Under the pieces are notes generated by a model. The model saw only the letters and a program-made list of their open reading frames with translations, made no database searches and was not told the origin of the DNA. Both the position numbers and the translations under genes were made by a program. A stretch of DNA of 64,000 nucleotides from NCBI RefSeq assembly GCF_012844365.1, contig NZ_CP051626.1:1178001-1242000 (forward strand), in the 5' to 3' direction. The stretch comes from Brevibacterium sp. 'Marine'. Lineage in GTDB: Bacteria; Actinomycetota; Actinomycetes; Actinomycetales; Brevibacteriaceae. This document shows positions 27,219 to 36,725 of the stretch, piece after piece. The stretch's first letter is position 1. Every line of letters begins with the position of its first letter.

Positions 27219-28937
27219 ATGCGAAATGGTGAGCTGTCCCCGAACTTCCGTGACCAGGCTCTGGAGACCCTGAAGACGACAAGTGCGGCGGACCCGCTCG
27301 ACGTCTTCGTCGTCGGTGGGGGAGTCACCGGAGCAGGATCGGCCTTCGACGCAGCCACCCGCGGACTCAAGGTCGGTGTCGTCGACGCGAAGGACTGGGC
27401 CTCGGGAACCTCATCCCGGTCCTCGAAGCTCATGCACGGCGGACTCCGCTACCTCGAGATGCTCGACTTCAAACTCGTCGCCGAGGCGCTGAAGGAACGT
27501 GACCTGCTGCTCCAGCACACCGCGCCTCACCTCGTCGAACCCGTCGCTTTCGTCTTCCCCTTCGAGCACCGCCTCATCGATCGGGCTTTCATCGGCTCCG
27601 GTGTGCTCCTCTACGACACGATGGCCACCCGACCGGGTCGCAAACGCGCCGTGCCGATGCATCGTCACCTGGGAAAGAAGGCGCTGAGCGCCCACTTCCC
27701 GGGACTGGCCGACGACGCCGCCGTCGGCGCCCTCGAATACTATGACGCGAAGGTCGACGACGCCCGCTTCGTCATGACTCTGGTCCGCTCGGCCGTGAGC
27801 TACGGGGCCGCTGCCGCCAACCACGTCTCCGTCATCGGCTACCTCCACGACGGCGACCAGGTCACCGGCGTCCACGCCCGGGACGAGATCACCGGTGAAG
27901 AATTCGACATCCACGCCCGCCGCACCATCCTCGCCGGAGGCGTCTGGACCGAAGAGCAGCAGGATCTGGCGAAGGCCGACGCCGGACTCAAGGTGCTCGC
28001 CTCCAAGGGCGTGCACATCACCGTAGCCGAAGACAAGATCAAGGCCGACCCGAATACCGGAATCATCTCGAAGACCGAGAAATCCGTCCTCTTCGTCATC
28101 CCGTGGGAAGGCTATTGGGTCATCGGCACCACCGACACCCCGTGGAACGAAGACGTCGACGCACCGGTCGCGACCTCGCAGGACATCGACTACCTGCTCG
28201 AACACGCCAACGCCATCCTCGCCGACAAACTCACCCGCGACGATGTCATCGGCGTCTACTCCGGACTGCGCCCGTTGCTCCAACCGGTGGTCAAAGAAGG
28301 ACAGGCCTCGACGAAGGTCTCCCGGGAACACACCGTGATGGAAGTCGAACCGGCCCTGGCCGCGATCGCCGGCGGCAAGTTCACCACCTACCGAGTGATG
28401 GCCGAAGACGCCGTCGACTTCGTCCTCGGCGACGATGCGAAGGACCGCAGGTCGCTGACCGAATCCGTGCCGCTGCTCGGTGCCCAGGGGGTGGGTGCGC
28501 TGCGGCGCGGCCAGTCCGGGATCGCGGAGAAGTACGGGTGGGACGAAGATCGCGTCAAACGTCTCATCCGCCGCTACGGCACCCTCATCGAGGAACTGCT
28601 CGACCTCGTCGATGAGGATCCGGAACTCGGCCAGCCGTTGGACGGCGCGCAGCGCTACCTGCGCGTCGAAGCCCACTACGCGGCCGCCGCAGAGGGGGCC
28701 GTCCACCTCGGCGACATCCTCGAGAGGCGAATGCGGCTGAACTACGAATCCCGGGACCGGGGAAAGAACGCCGCCGAGGCGGTCGCGGCCATCGTCGCAC
28801 CCGTCCTCGGCTGGGACGACGACCGTCGGGCGGCCGAAGTCGAGGCGTTCAAAGCCCACGTCGACGCCCAGGTCGCGGCCGAGTCCACCGACGATGACGC
28901 CTCGGCGGCGGCCCTGGTCGGTGCGACCCTCCACTGA
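27219..28937 (+). CDS. glpD: Aerobic glycerol-3-phosphate dehydrogenase
   Basis: Membrane-associated FAD enzyme that oxidises glycerol 3-phosphate to dihydroxyacetone phosphate and passes electrons to menaquinone. The 572-residue protein has the FAD site VFVVGGGVTGAGSAFDAATRG starting at about residue 28, GTSSRSSKLMHGGLRYLE, and the C-terminal GlpA/GlpD helical domain with GGKFTTYR. It is the first gene of glpD-glpF-glpK. ATG 27219 has only a weak GAAAG site. The 203-base gap upstream holds the presumed promoter, but I see no clear operator there. Confidence 0.96.
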   Translation: MRNGELSPNFRDQALETLKTTSAADPLDVFVVGGGVTGAGSAFDAATRGLKVGVVDAKDWASGTSSRSSKLMHGGLRYLEMLDFKLVAEALKERDLLLQHTAPHLVEPVAFVFPFEHRLIDRAFIGSGVLLYDTMATRPGRKRAVPMHRHLGKKALSAHFPGLADDAAVGALEYYDAKVDDARFVMTLVRSAVSYGAAAANHVSVIGYLHDGDQVTGVHARDEITGEEFDIHARRTILAGGVWTEEQQDLAKADAGLKVLASKGVHITVAEDKIKADPNTGIISKTEKSVLFVIPWEGYWVIGTTDTPWNEDVDAPVATSQDIDYLLEHANAILADKLTRDDVIGVYSGLRPLLQPVVKEGQASTKVSREHTVMEVEPALAAIAGGKFTTYRVMAEDAVDFVLGDDAKDRRSLTESVPLLGAQGVGALRRGQSGIAEKYGWDEDRVKRLIRRYGTLIEELLDLVDEDPELGQPLDGAQRYLRVEAHYAAAAEGAVHLGDILERRMRLNYESRDRGKNAAEAVAAIVAPVLGWDDDRRAAEVEAFKAHVDAQVAAESTDDDASAAALVGATLH

Positions 28938-29069
28938 ACCGTTCACAGCGAAGTGCGGGACCACAACCGAATACCGACAATCGAATATCGACCGACCTCG
29001 GAGCACCCTCCGGGGCGACCAACGACCGGAGAACCCACCGGAAAGACAAACAATAGGAGTTTGTGAGAT

Positions 29070-29792
29070 ATGGGCACCATCTTCCTCTTCGAGATCGCCG
29101 GAACGGCGATGCTCATGCTGCTCGGCGTCGGTGTCGTCGCCAACGTCGTCCTCGGCAAGACCAAAGGCAACGGCGGCGGCTGGCTGCTGATCTCCTTCGG
29201 CTGGGGCCTCGCGGTCTTCGCCGGTGTGTTCGTCGCCTACAAGACCGGAGCGCACCTCAACCCGGCCGTGACTTTCGGCATCCTCGCCAGCGGAGCCGAC
29301 GAATACGCTCCCGGCATCGCCGTGACCTTCGGTCACACCGTCGCCTATCTGGCGGCGGAGATGATCGGTGCGATGCTCGGTGCCGTCCTCGCTTGGGCCG
29401 TGTACAAGAAGCACTACGACGAAGAGAAGGACGCGGGCAACATCCTCGGCACCTTCTCCACCGGCCCGGAGATCCGCTCCTACGGCTGGAACTTCGTCAC
29501 CGAAGTCATCGCAACCTTCGTCCTCGTGTTCGTCATCCTCCTCTTCGGCAAGACCCCGCACGAGCTCGGCCCCTTGGCCGTCGGCCTCCTCGTCGTCGTC
29601 ATCGGTGCTTCCCTGGGCGGCCCCACCGGCTACGCCATCAACCCGGCCCGTGACCTGGGGCCGCGCATCGTCCACGCACTGCTGCCGATCCCGAACAAGG
29701 GCGGCTCCGATTGGGCCTACTCGTGGGTGCCGATCGCCGGGCCTCTCGTCGGCGGCGTCGCGGCCGGTCTGGCCTCGCAGGCATTCGTCTGA
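29070..29792 (+). CDS. glpF: Glycerol uptake facilitator (aquaglyceroporin)
   Basis: Inner-membrane channel for glycerol, 240 residues with six transmembrane segments and two half-helices carrying NPA ([10 protein letters not shown], about 65-74) and NPAR ([11 protein letters not shown], near 188). The Asp after the second NPAR is the residue that marks glycerol facilitators against water-only aquaporins. AGGAG lies ten bases upstream. It stands between glpD and glpK, giving a complete glycerol uptake and entry route. Confidence 0.95.
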   Translation: MGTIFLFEIAGTAMLMLLGVGVVANVVLGKTKGNGGGWLLISFGWGLAVFAGVFVAYKTGAHLNPAVTFGILASGADEYAPGIAVTFGHTVAYLAAEMIGAMLGAVLAWAVYKKHYDEEKDAGNILGTFSTGPEIRSYGWNFVTEVIATFVLVFVILLFGKTPHELGPLAVGLLVVVIGASLGGPTGYAINPARDLGPRIVHALLPIPNKGGSDWAYSWVPIAGPLVGGVAAGLASQAFV

Positions 29793-29850
29793 GTACGATC
29801 GCAGACAACCGACCACGATCACAGACAATCACTTCGACACAGGAGTCACA

Positions 29851-31383
29851 ATGAGTCAGGAAAAGTTCATCCTCGCCATCGACCAGGGCACCACCTCGTC
29901 GCGGGCGATCGTCTTCAACCATGACGGACAGATCGTGTCCTCCGGTCAGCTCGAGCACGAGCAGATCTTCCCTCGCGCCGGCTGGGTCGAGCACGACCCG
30001 ATCGAGATCATCAAGAACACCAACGAGGCGATCGGTCAGGCCCTGACCCGGGCGAACATCAACCGCCACCAGCTCGAGGGCGTGGGCATCACCAACCAGC
30101 GTGAGACCACCGTCATCTGGAACAAGCACACCGGTGAACCCGTCTACAACGCCATCGTGTGGCAGGACGCGCGCACCCAGAAGGTCTGCGATGAGCTTGC
30201 CGGGGACGAAGGACCGGATAAGTACAAGGACCGGGTGGGTCTGCCCCTGGCGACCTATTTCGCCGGTCCGAAGGCCAAGTGGATCTTCGACAACGTCGAC
30301 GGTGTCAAGGAAGCCGCCGCGGCCGGAGACCTCCTCTTCGGGACCATGGACACCTGGGTGATCTGGAACCTCACCGGCGGAGTCAACGGTGGAATCCACG
30401 TCACCGATGTCACGAACGCTTCGCGGACGATGCTGATGAACATCGACAGCCTCGACTGGAACCCCGAGATCGCGGCGGATATGGGCATTCCCGTCGAGAT
30501 GCTGCCGGAGATCAGGTCCTGCTCGGAGATCTACGGATACGGGGCGAAGAACGGACTCATCATCGACACCCCGATCTGCGGCATCCTCGGCGACCAGCAG
30601 GCCGCGACCTTCGGCCAGGCCTGCTTCGAGAAGGGGCAGGCGAAGAACACCTACGGCACCGGCAACTTCATGCTCATCAACACCGGCAATGAGCCGGTGG
30701 CCAGCAAGAACGGCCTGCTCACCACGGTCGCGTACAAGATCGGCGAGGACGAAGCCGTCTACGCGCTCGAGGGATCGGTGGCCGTGACCGGTTCGCTCGT
30801 CCAGTGGCTGCGCGACAACTTCGGCATCATCAAGGACGCCCCCGAGGTCGAGACCCTGGCCAAGCAGGTCGAGGACAACGGCGGCTGCTATATCGTGCCC
30901 GCCTTCTCCGGGCTCTTCGCCCCGCACTGGGAGTCCGACGCCCGCGGTGTGATGGTGGGTCTGACGAGGTATGTGAACAAGAACCACATCGCCCGTGCGG
31001 CCCTGGAATCCGTGGCCTTCCAGTCCCGCGAGGTGCTCGACTCGATGAACCTCGACTCGGGTGTCGAGCTCACCGAGCTCAAGGTCGACGGAGGTATGGT
31101 CGCGAACGAGACGCTCATGCAGTTCCAGGCCGACCTCCTCGGCGTGCCCGTCATCCGTCCCGAGGTCATCGAGACCACGGCGCTGGGCGCGGCCTATGCG
31201 GCGGGCATCGCCGTGAAGTTCTGGAACGGCGAGGACGACGTGAAGGGCAACTGGCGTGAGGACAAGCGCTGGAATCCGTCGATGGACGACGAGACGGTCG
31301 ACCGTCTCTACCGCCTCTGGAACAAGGCCGTCGAACGCTCCAAGGGTTGGGTCGACGAGGACACCGAAACCCTCTACGGCTGA
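29851..31383 (+). CDS. glpK: Glycerol kinase
   Basis: Phosphorylates glycerol with ATP, trapping it in the cell. The 510-residue FGGY-family kinase begins [20 protein letters not shown] and has the family signatures [18 protein letters not shown] and [20 protein letters not shown]. Start: the ATG at 29851 has AGGAGT seven bases upstream; a longer open frame reaching back into glpF is rejected. It closes the glp operon and is followed by a 58-bp palindrome. Confidence 0.97.
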   Translation: MSQEKFILAIDQGTTSSRAIVFNHDGQIVSSGQLEHEQIFPRAGWVEHDPIEIIKNTNEAIGQALTRANINRHQLEGVGITNQRETTVIWNKHTGEPVYNAIVWQDARTQKVCDELAGDEGPDKYKDRVGLPLATYFAGPKAKWIFDNVDGVKEAAAAGDLLFGTMDTWVIWNLTGGVNGGIHVTDVTNASRTMLMNIDSLDWNPEIAADMGIPVEMLPEIRSCSEIYGYGAKNGLIIDTPICGILGDQQAATFGQACFEKGQAKNTYGTGNFMLINTGNEPVASKNGLLTTVAYKIGEDEAVYALEGSVAVTGSLVQWLRDNFGIIKDAPEVETLAKQVEDNGGCYIVPAFSGLFAPHWESDARGVMVGLTRYVNKNHIARAALESVAFQSREVLDSMNLDSGVELTELKVDGGMVANETLMQFQADLLGVPVIRPEVIETTALGAAYAAGIAVKFWNGEDDVKGNWREDKRWNPSMDDETVDRLYRLWNKAVERSKGWVDEDTETLYG

Positions 31384-31386
31384 ATT

Positions 31387-31444
31387 ACTACCCGACGGCG
31401 GCCCAGCAACCTCGCGCGAGGTTGCTGGGCCGCCGTCAGGTAGT
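31387..31444. terminator. 58-bp near-perfect palindrome after glpK
   Basis: The core 31394-31437 is a 44-bp perfect inverted repeat centred on CGCG. One mismatch further out, the arms ACTACC (31387-31392) and GGTAGT (31439-31444) extend it. It starts three bases after the glpK stop and probably ends that operon, although no T-tract follows. Confidence 0.65.
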
Positions 31445-31465
31445 TCTGGGGTGGGGGAGCCGCGT

Positions 31466-31471
31466 TAGACT
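31466..31471 (+). promoter_or_regulatory. -10 box, leaderless type, for the 31479 gene
   Basis: TAGACT, then 7 nt (GGAAGAG), then the ATG at 31479. Confidence 0.55.
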
Positions 31472-31478
31472 GGAAGAG

Positions 31479-32480
31479 ATGAGCAGGAAGTCGAAGTCCC
31501 AGCGGAAGGTGTTGACCACCAAGAATTCCGCGCGCTCGAATTCGAAGCGCCACAAGGAGTACTTCGACAAACACGACATCTATGAGAAAGACGCTCATCA
31601 CGTCTCCGACAACCGGATCAGACTCGGCCTCTCCAGCTCCTCCGTCTCACCCATGACCGTCGAGGAGACCTTCGCCCAAGCAGCCAAACACGGCTACGAC
31701 GGGGTCGAGATCATGATCACCCACAATGCCGACACCCGCGATGTCGACCTCATCAACGGACTCGCCAGCGACACCGGTCTCGACGTCCTCTCCCTGCATG
31801 CCCCGACCCTGCTGTTCCTGCCCCGGGTGCTGCACAAAGACCATTGGGAGAAGCTGCGGATCACCGCGAACCTCGCCAAAGAGGTCCACGCCGACACCGT
31901 CGTCCTCCACCCGCCGTTCCGATGGCAGGGCGAATATGCCCTCGGCTTCGTCGACGGCGTCCGCCAGGTCGCCCACGAGACCGGAGTGAGACTGGCCGTG
32001 GAGAACATGTACCCCTGGCGTGCAGGCCTGCGCGAGATCCAGGTCTACTATCCCGACTGGAACCCCTTGGACGAGGACTACGACGACCTCACCTTCGACT
32101 TCTCCCACGCCTCCACCGCCGGCATGAACGCCCTGGAGACGGTGGGCGAGATCTTCGATCAGCTCCGCCACGTCCACCTCACCGACGGTGCCGGCTCCCT
32201 CAAGGACGAACACCTCGTTCCGGGCGAAGGTACGATGCCCGTCGCTGAGACCCTGCAGTACCTGGCCAAACACAATTGGAAGGGCGATGTCGTCGTCGAG
32301 GTCAACACCCGATTCGTGCGCAGACAGTCCGTCCGCGAGCAGATGCTCGCCGACTCCATCGCCTTCGCCCGCGAGCACCTCGGCCTCGAGGCTGATGCTC
32401 CCCGACGCAACACCCACAGCCACACCCGCACCACCGAGCACAAGCCCTCGCGATCCGGCACATCCGGCGGCGAGAGCTGA
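31479..32480 (+). CDS. Sugar phosphate isomerase/epimerase (AP endonuclease family 2 barrel)
   Basis: A 333-residue TIM-barrel protein. After a basic, low-order N-terminal extension of about 45 residues (SRKSKSQRKVLTTKNSARS and on) the barrel begins IRLGLSSSSVSPMTVEETFA. Metal-site segments are VVLHPPF, LAVENMYP, FDFSHAS and HVHLTDGAG ... LVPGEGTM ... VVEVNTR, which conserve the Glu/Asp/His pattern of the xylose isomerase-like family. The reaction is unknown. Its neighbour proC starts 102 bases after it and may share its transcript. The basic extension is unusual for the family and could bind nucleic acid. Confidence 0.83.
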   Translation: MSRKSKSQRKVLTTKNSARSNSKRHKEYFDKHDIYEKDAHHVSDNRIRLGLSSSSVSPMTVEETFAQAAKHGYDGVEIMITHNADTRDVDLINGLASDTGLDVLSLHAPTLLFLPRVLHKDHWEKLRITANLAKEVHADTVVLHPPFRWQGEYALGFVDGVRQVAHETGVRLAVENMYPWRAGLREIQVYYPDWNPLDEDYDDLTFDFSHASTAGMNALETVGEIFDQLRHVHLTDGAGSLKDEHLVPGEGTMPVAETLQYLAKHNWKGDVVVEVNTRFVRRQSVREQMLADSIAFAREHLGLEADAPRRNTHSHTRTTEHKPSRSGTSGGES

Positions 32481-32581
32481 CCCCGGGACCGATCACGACC
32501 TCCCGTCGAACCTTGCATCGGCACGCCCACACGCAGGAACACCCACCGACCACTCCACCCCCAACGAAAGGCTGGCGCACT

Positions 32582-33418
32582 TTGACAACCATCGCCTCCA
32601 TCGGAACCGGCAACATGGGCACGGCCCTCATCCAGGGAATCCTCAGCGCCGACGCGGGCATCACCGTCCGCGCGACGACGAACTCGACCGCCTCGGCGCA
32701 GCGCCTCCTCCATGATCTGCCGACTGCGGCGGTCACCTCGGTGGAGGACGATCCCGAGGCGAACCGCAGGGCCGCAGCCGGAGCCGATTTCGTCTTCCTC
32801 GGTGTGAAGCCGTGGATGATGGCCGCGACCGTGCGCGAACTCGCCGACGACCTCGACTCGAACTCCGTGCTCGTGTCCATGGCCGCCGGTGTCGCCGCTG
32901 CGGACCTGGCGAAGCTCGCCCCTGGGAATCCGATTGTCCGGATCATGCCGAACACTCCGAGCGCCATCGGTCACGGCGTCATCGCGCTGGCCCCCTCCGC
33001 CGAGGTGACCGCCGCCAGCGTGGACACACTGAGGTCCCTGCTGTCGGGCGCCGGCATCGTCGTCGATCTCGACGAATCCCAGATACCTGCCATGACCGGA
33101 ATCTCCGGGTCCGGGGTCGCGTACTTCTTCCTTCTCGCCGAGGCCATGATCGCCGCCGGCGTCAAGCAGGGCCTCAGTGAGGACGTCGCTCGCCAGATGG
33201 TCGTGGCCACCGCCGACGGCGCCGGCCGACTCCTGACCGAGAAGCCCGATCCCGCCGCTCAGCGTCAGGCCGTGAGCAGCAAGGGCGGCACGACCCTGGC
33301 CGGTCTCCAGCAGTTCCTCGACTCCGGGATCTTCGATATCGCCGAGGTGGCCGCGCAGGCGGCGGCGGACCGTTCCGTGGAGATGGAACGGGAGAACTCC
33401 GAGGTCATCAACGGCTGA
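32582..33418 (+). CDS. proC: Pyrroline-5-carboxylate reductase
   Basis: Last step of proline synthesis: NADPH reduction of pyrroline-5-carboxylate. The 278-residue protein starts TTIASIGTGNMGTALIQGIL (Rossmann GxGxxG), has VRIMPNTPSAIG and the C-terminal dimer signature MTGISGSGVAYFFLLAEAMI. TTG start at 32582 with GAAAGG about ten bases upstream; the in-frame ATG at 32513 adds a His/Pro/Thr-rich leader not seen in the family, so it is rejected. Complete. Confidence 0.94.
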   Translation: MTTIASIGTGNMGTALIQGILSADAGITVRATTNSTASAQRLLHDLPTAAVTSVEDDPEANRRAAAGADFVFLGVKPWMMAATVRELADDLDSNSVLVSMAAGVAAADLAKLAPGNPIVRIMPNTPSAIGHGVIALAPSAEVTAASVDTLRSLLSGAGIVVDLDESQIPAMTGISGSGVAYFFLLAEAMIAAGVKQGLSEDVARQMVVATADGAGRLLTEKPDPAAQRQAVSSKGGTTLAGLQQFLDSGIFDIAEVAAQAAADRSVEMERENSEVING

Positions 33419-33433
33419 GCCGATTCTCCCCGC

Positions 33434-34315
33434 TCAGGGGAGGACGTGGGACGAGCGGGCGATCGACACGGCCTCATGCCGGGTCCGTGCCGAGAGCTTG
33501 ACCATCGCCGTATTGAGATAGGACTTCACCGTCGACTCGCGCAGCGACAGCGCCTCGGCGATGCGGGCATTCGGCCATCCCAGGGCGACGTGCGAAAGGA
33601 TGTCGGTCTCCCTCGGCGACAGCCGCACCGCGGGCACCGGGGTTTGGAAGTTCTCCGGATTGTGTCCGGAGAGGATATCGGCCAGGCGCGCCTCGACGCC
33701 AGTGAGCTTCTCCCGGGTCTCCTCGTCGACGATGCCGGAGCGGATGGCTCGCAGCTCCGCATAGGTGTGCCGGAGAGCTTCACGTCCCGAGGGATCCAGA
33801 TCCGGATAGAGCGGTTCCTCCTTGACCGGGCCGCGCGGTTCCTGCCGGTAGCCGAGTCGAGCGAGATCGACCGAGAGCTGTCGTACTCGCCTCACGAGGT
33901 CTCCTGTCTGCGGGGCGGCGGCGTCGTAGTCCGCGCGATGGCCGCAGTAGACCATGCCGGTGACCTCACCGCCGTGGAGGGTGGGGACGGCAACGAGGAC
34001 GCGGATGCCCTCACCGAGCACCTCCTCGTCGTAGTGATGGGTGATGAGCGGGTCGATCTCATAGTCGCGGGTCAGCTGCGGGGTGCCTTCGGTCATGGCC
34101 CGTCCGCCGAGGCCGCGCCCGGTGCTGACGATGAGGGACGAGAGCAGGTCCTTGCCGGCGCCGGCGACGGCTTCGACCGCGACCGAACCCTGTTCGACCA
34201 TGCCTCCGAAGACGACGTCGCCCGTGCCGCTCTCATGCAGGGAGTCGACGGCTTCGACGAACAGGCGACGGGTCTCGACCTTGAGTGCCCGTGTTTCCTT
34301 GGCATGCGCATTCAT
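33434..34315 (-). CDS. LuxR-type regulator with a GAF-like sensor domain
   Basis: A 293-residue one-component regulator. The N-terminal 150 residues look like a GAF domain (STGRGLGGRAMTEGTPQLTR then VLVAVPTLHGGEVTGMVYCG). The C-terminus is a LuxR/FixJ HTH: LSPRETDILSHVALGWPNAR followed by IAEALSLRESTVKSYLNTAM. It is transcribed away from a DUF485 gene and a sodium-solute symporter, the arrangement seen for regulators of acetate or other carboxylate uptake, so control of those genes is likely. Leaderless-type TAGCTT box 6 nt before its ATG. Confidence 0.85.
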   Translation of the reverse strand: MNAHAKETRALKVETRRLFVEAVDSLHESGTGDVVFGGMVEQGSVAVEAVAGAGKDLLSSLIVSTGRGLGGRAMTEGTPQLTRDYEIDPLITHHYDEEVLGEGIRVLVAVPTLHGGEVTGMVYCGHRADYDAAAPQTGDLVRRVRQLSVDLARLGYRQEPRGPVKEEPLYPDLDPSGREALRHTYAELRAIRSGIVDEETREKLTGVEARLADILSGHNPENFQTPVPAVRLSPRETDILSHVALGWPNARIAEALSLRESTVKSYLNTAMVKLSARTRHEAVSIARSSHVLP

Positions 34316-34321
34316 GTGAAC

Positions 34322-34327
34322 AAGCTA
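34322..34327 (-). promoter_or_regulatory. -10 box, leaderless type, for the LuxR-type gene
   Basis: Minus-strand TAGCTT, then 6 nt (GTTCAC), then the ATG at 34315. Confidence 0.55.
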
Positions 34328-34422
34328 CCAACTTTCGGTGGTATTCCCCAGTGCATGCTGAACGTTACCTTGGGGTCATGTGATTCAGGACACTGATGTT
34401 CTGTCCATTCAAAGGAGAAAGA

Positions 34423-34764
34423 ATGACTGACCCTGTCAACACCGGAGTTGACTTCCTCGCAGAGGAGGAGAGCCCGGAGTTCAAGGCCCTCAAGCGCAGA
34501 CGATTCTCGGTGGTGATCCCGCTGTCGATCGCGTTCCTCGTCTGGTACTTCCTCTACGTGATCCTCAGCACCTACGCTCATGACTTCATGTCGACGAAGG
34601 TCGTGGGGGAGATCAATGTCGGGCTCGTCTTCGGGCTGCTGCAGTTCGTGACGACCTTCGCGATCACGATGTTCTACGTCTCGTTCGCCAATAAGAAGCT
34701 CGATCCTCCCGCGGAGGCGATCCGTGAACGACTGCTGGCCGAATCGGAAGGAACCCGCTCATGA
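34423..34764 (+). CDS. DUF485 membrane protein
   Basis: A 113-residue protein with two hydrophobic segments (VVIPLSIAFLVWYFLYVIL and VGLVFGLLQFVTTFAITMFY) between charged ends. DUF485 (YjcH-like) genes nearly always precede actP-type symporters, and here the next gene overlaps it by four bases. It is probably an auxiliary subunit or stability factor for that symporter. ATG 34423 has AAAGGAG at ideal spacing, so the longer in-frame start at 34396 is rejected. Confidence 0.92.
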   Translation: MTDPVNTGVDFLAEEESPEFKALKRRRFSVVIPLSIAFLVWYFLYVILSTYAHDFMSTKVVGEINVGLVFGLLQFVTTFAITMFYVSFANKKLDPPAEAIRERLLAESEGTRS

Positions 34765-36413
34765 GCACTCTGGCAATCGGAGACTTCGTCGCCTCGGGAG
34801 TCGACCTCCTCAGCGCAGCGACCACCGAGGTCGAGAACAACCCGGTCCTCAACATCACGATCTTCGCCGCATTCGTCGCGGTCACGATGTTCATCGTCCT
34901 GCGGGCCAGCCGCAACAACAAATCCGCTTCGGACTACTACGCCGGCGGCCGGTCGTTCACCGGACCGCAGAACGGCTTCGCCATCTCCGGCGACTACCTC
35001 TCAGCTGCGTCCTTCCTCGGCATCTGCGGTGCGATCGCCGTCAACGGCTACGACGGATTCCTCTACTCGATCGGCTTCCTCGTGGCCTGGCTCGTTGCTC
35101 TGCTCATCGTTGCCGAGCTCATGCGCAACACCGGCAAGTTCACCATGGCCGATGTGCTGTCGTTCCGGCTCAAGCAGCGTCCCGTGCGCATGGCCGCAGC
35201 ACTGTCGACTCTGGCGGTCTGCTTCTTCTACCTCCTCGCCCAGATGGCCGGAGCAGGCGGTCTCGTCTCCCTGCTCATGGGCATCGACGGCAAGGTCGGT
35301 CAGTCGCTCGTCATCGCCGTCGTCGGTGCGCTGATGATCATCTACGTCCTCGTCGGCGGAATGAAGGGCACCACCTGGGTGCAGATCGTCAAAGCGGTCC
35401 TGCTCATTGCCGGTGCCTTCGCCATGACCGTCTGGGTGCTCGCCCTCAACGGCTTCAATCTCTCCACGCTGCTGGCCTCGGCAGTGGAGAACGCGGCCGG
35501 CGGCGTCGGTGAGGCGGTGCTCGAGCCGGGACTGAAGTACGGCGAGAATCCTCTCGACTTCATCTCCCTGGCATTGGCCCTCGTGCTCGGGACTGCCGGT
35601 CTGCCGCACGTCCTCATGCGCTTCTACACGGTTCCCACGGCGAAGGAGGCGCGCCGTTCCGTGGTGTGGGCGATCTGGCTCATCGGCGCGTTCTACCTCT
35701 TCACCCTCGTCCTCGGCTACGGTGCCGCCGCGCTCGTCGGTGCCGACGCGATCAACAATGCTCCCGGCGGAGTGAATTCGGCGGCACCGCTGCTCGCGCT
35801 CCACCTCGGTGGGCCCATCCTCATGGGCTTCATCTCCGCGGTCGCGTTCGCCACGATCCTCGCGGTGGTGGCGGGTCTGGCCATCACGGCGGCGGCCTCG
35901 TTCGCCCACGACATCTACGCGAACGTCATCAAGAAGGGCAAGGTCGAGGACTCCGATGCGGAGGTCAAGATCGCCCGTCGCACGGTCATCGTCATCGGTG
36001 CGGTCGCGATCATCGGCGGCATCGGAGTGCAGGGGCAGAACATCGCATTCCTTGTGGCGCTGGCCTTCGCCGTCGCCGCCAGCGCGAACCTGCCCACGAT
36101 CGTGTACTCGCTGTTCTGGAAGCGCTTCACCACTCGCGGTGCGGTGTGGTCGATCTACGGCGGCCTGATCTCGGCGATGGTGCTCATTGCCTTCTCGCCG
36201 GTCGTCTCCGGTTCCGAGACCGCAATGATCCCTGGTGCCGACTTCGCGATCTTCCCGCTGTCCAACCCGGGCATCATCTCGATTCCGCTCGGGTTCATCC
36301 TCGGCTGGATCGCGTCGGTCACCGACCGGACCGTCGAGAGCCCCGAGCTTGCCGCAGAGATGGACGTCCGTGCCCACACCGGGTTCGGCGCCGAGGAGGC
36401 CGTCGAGCACTGA
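34761..36413 (+). CDS. Sodium:solute symporter, ActP/MctC-like
   Basis: Secondary transporter of 550 residues with about 13 transmembrane segments. SSS-family signatures include SASDYYAGGRSFTGPQNGFA and the following GDYLSAASFLGICG, and FYTVPTAKEARRSVVW in the middle. Partnered with DUF485, it falls with actinobacterial monocarboxylate (acetate, propionate, pyruvate) carriers. ATG overlaps the DUF485 stop. The prp genes nearby would fit propionate, but substrate is not settled. A palindromic repeat starts 12 bases after the stop. Confidence 0.92.
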   Translation: MSTLAIGDFVASGVDLLSAATTEVENNPVLNITIFAAFVAVTMFIVLRASRNNKSASDYYAGGRSFTGPQNGFAISGDYLSAASFLGICGAIAVNGYDGFLYSIGFLVAWLVALLIVAELMRNTGKFTMADVLSFRLKQRPVRMAAALSTLAVCFFYLLAQMAGAGGLVSLLMGIDGKVGQSLVIAVVGALMIIYVLVGGMKGTTWVQIVKAVLLIAGAFAMTVWVLALNGFNLSTLLASAVENAAGGVGEAVLEPGLKYGENPLDFISLALALVLGTAGLPHVLMRFYTVPTAKEARRSVVWAIWLIGAFYLFTLVLGYGAAALVGADAINNAPGGVNSAAPLLALHLGGPILMGFISAVAFATILAVVAGLAITAAASFAHDIYANVIKKGKVEDSDAEVKIARRTVIVIGAVAIIGGIGVQGQNIAFLVALAFAVAASANLPTIVYSLFWKRFTTRGAVWSIYGGLISAMVLIAFSPVVSGSETAMIPGADFAIFPLSNPGIISIPLGFILGWIASVTDRTVESPELAAEMDVRAHTGFGAEEAVEH

Positions 36414-36725
36414 CCCCGTCCGCCAACCGCGTGTTCGAAGTGCAGGCGACCCGATTCCGATCAGGACGCATGCACTTCGAACACGCGGTTGTGGATACCG
36501 CAGCGTTGTGGCCGCGTCGTGACCGCCTCGGCGCATGCGTCATTGCGCTGAGAACTCGGCTGCGATCGAGCACCACGCGGGTCCGGAGGCACCGGTGACT
36601 CGAGCTCCGTGGACTGTTGACAGCATGCGGACTCGGACGCCTCATGGGTGTGGATGCCGAGGGCGATTCCACAGGCGGTTGAGGAAGCCTTGTCAGAGTC
36701 TCATTCGCAGCGACAGTCTTGCCGC
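36414..36725. other. Gene-free stretch with repeat copy C
   Basis: About 310 bases between the symporter and the orphan gene. The first part is the perfect inverted repeat at 36425-36490; the rest is lower in GC than the flanks and shows no convincing reading frame or promoter. Confidence 0.5.
36425..36490. repeat. Palindromic repeat, copy C
   Basis: Two perfect 20-bp arms (36425-36444 and 36471-36490) with a 26-nt centre. The sequence shares TTCGAA-TGCAG and CACTT-GAAC-CGCGGTT blocks with copies A and B. Lying directly after the symporter stop, it can also act as a terminator. Confidence 0.75.

Noticed and set aside
27411..29828. 805-codon antisense frame over glpD and glpF
   Set aside because: Composition is that of a shadow, there are no motifs, and it covers two well-supported genes.
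29638..30987. 449-codon antisense frame over glpK
   Set aside because: Shadow of glpK; no start signals or recognisable domain.
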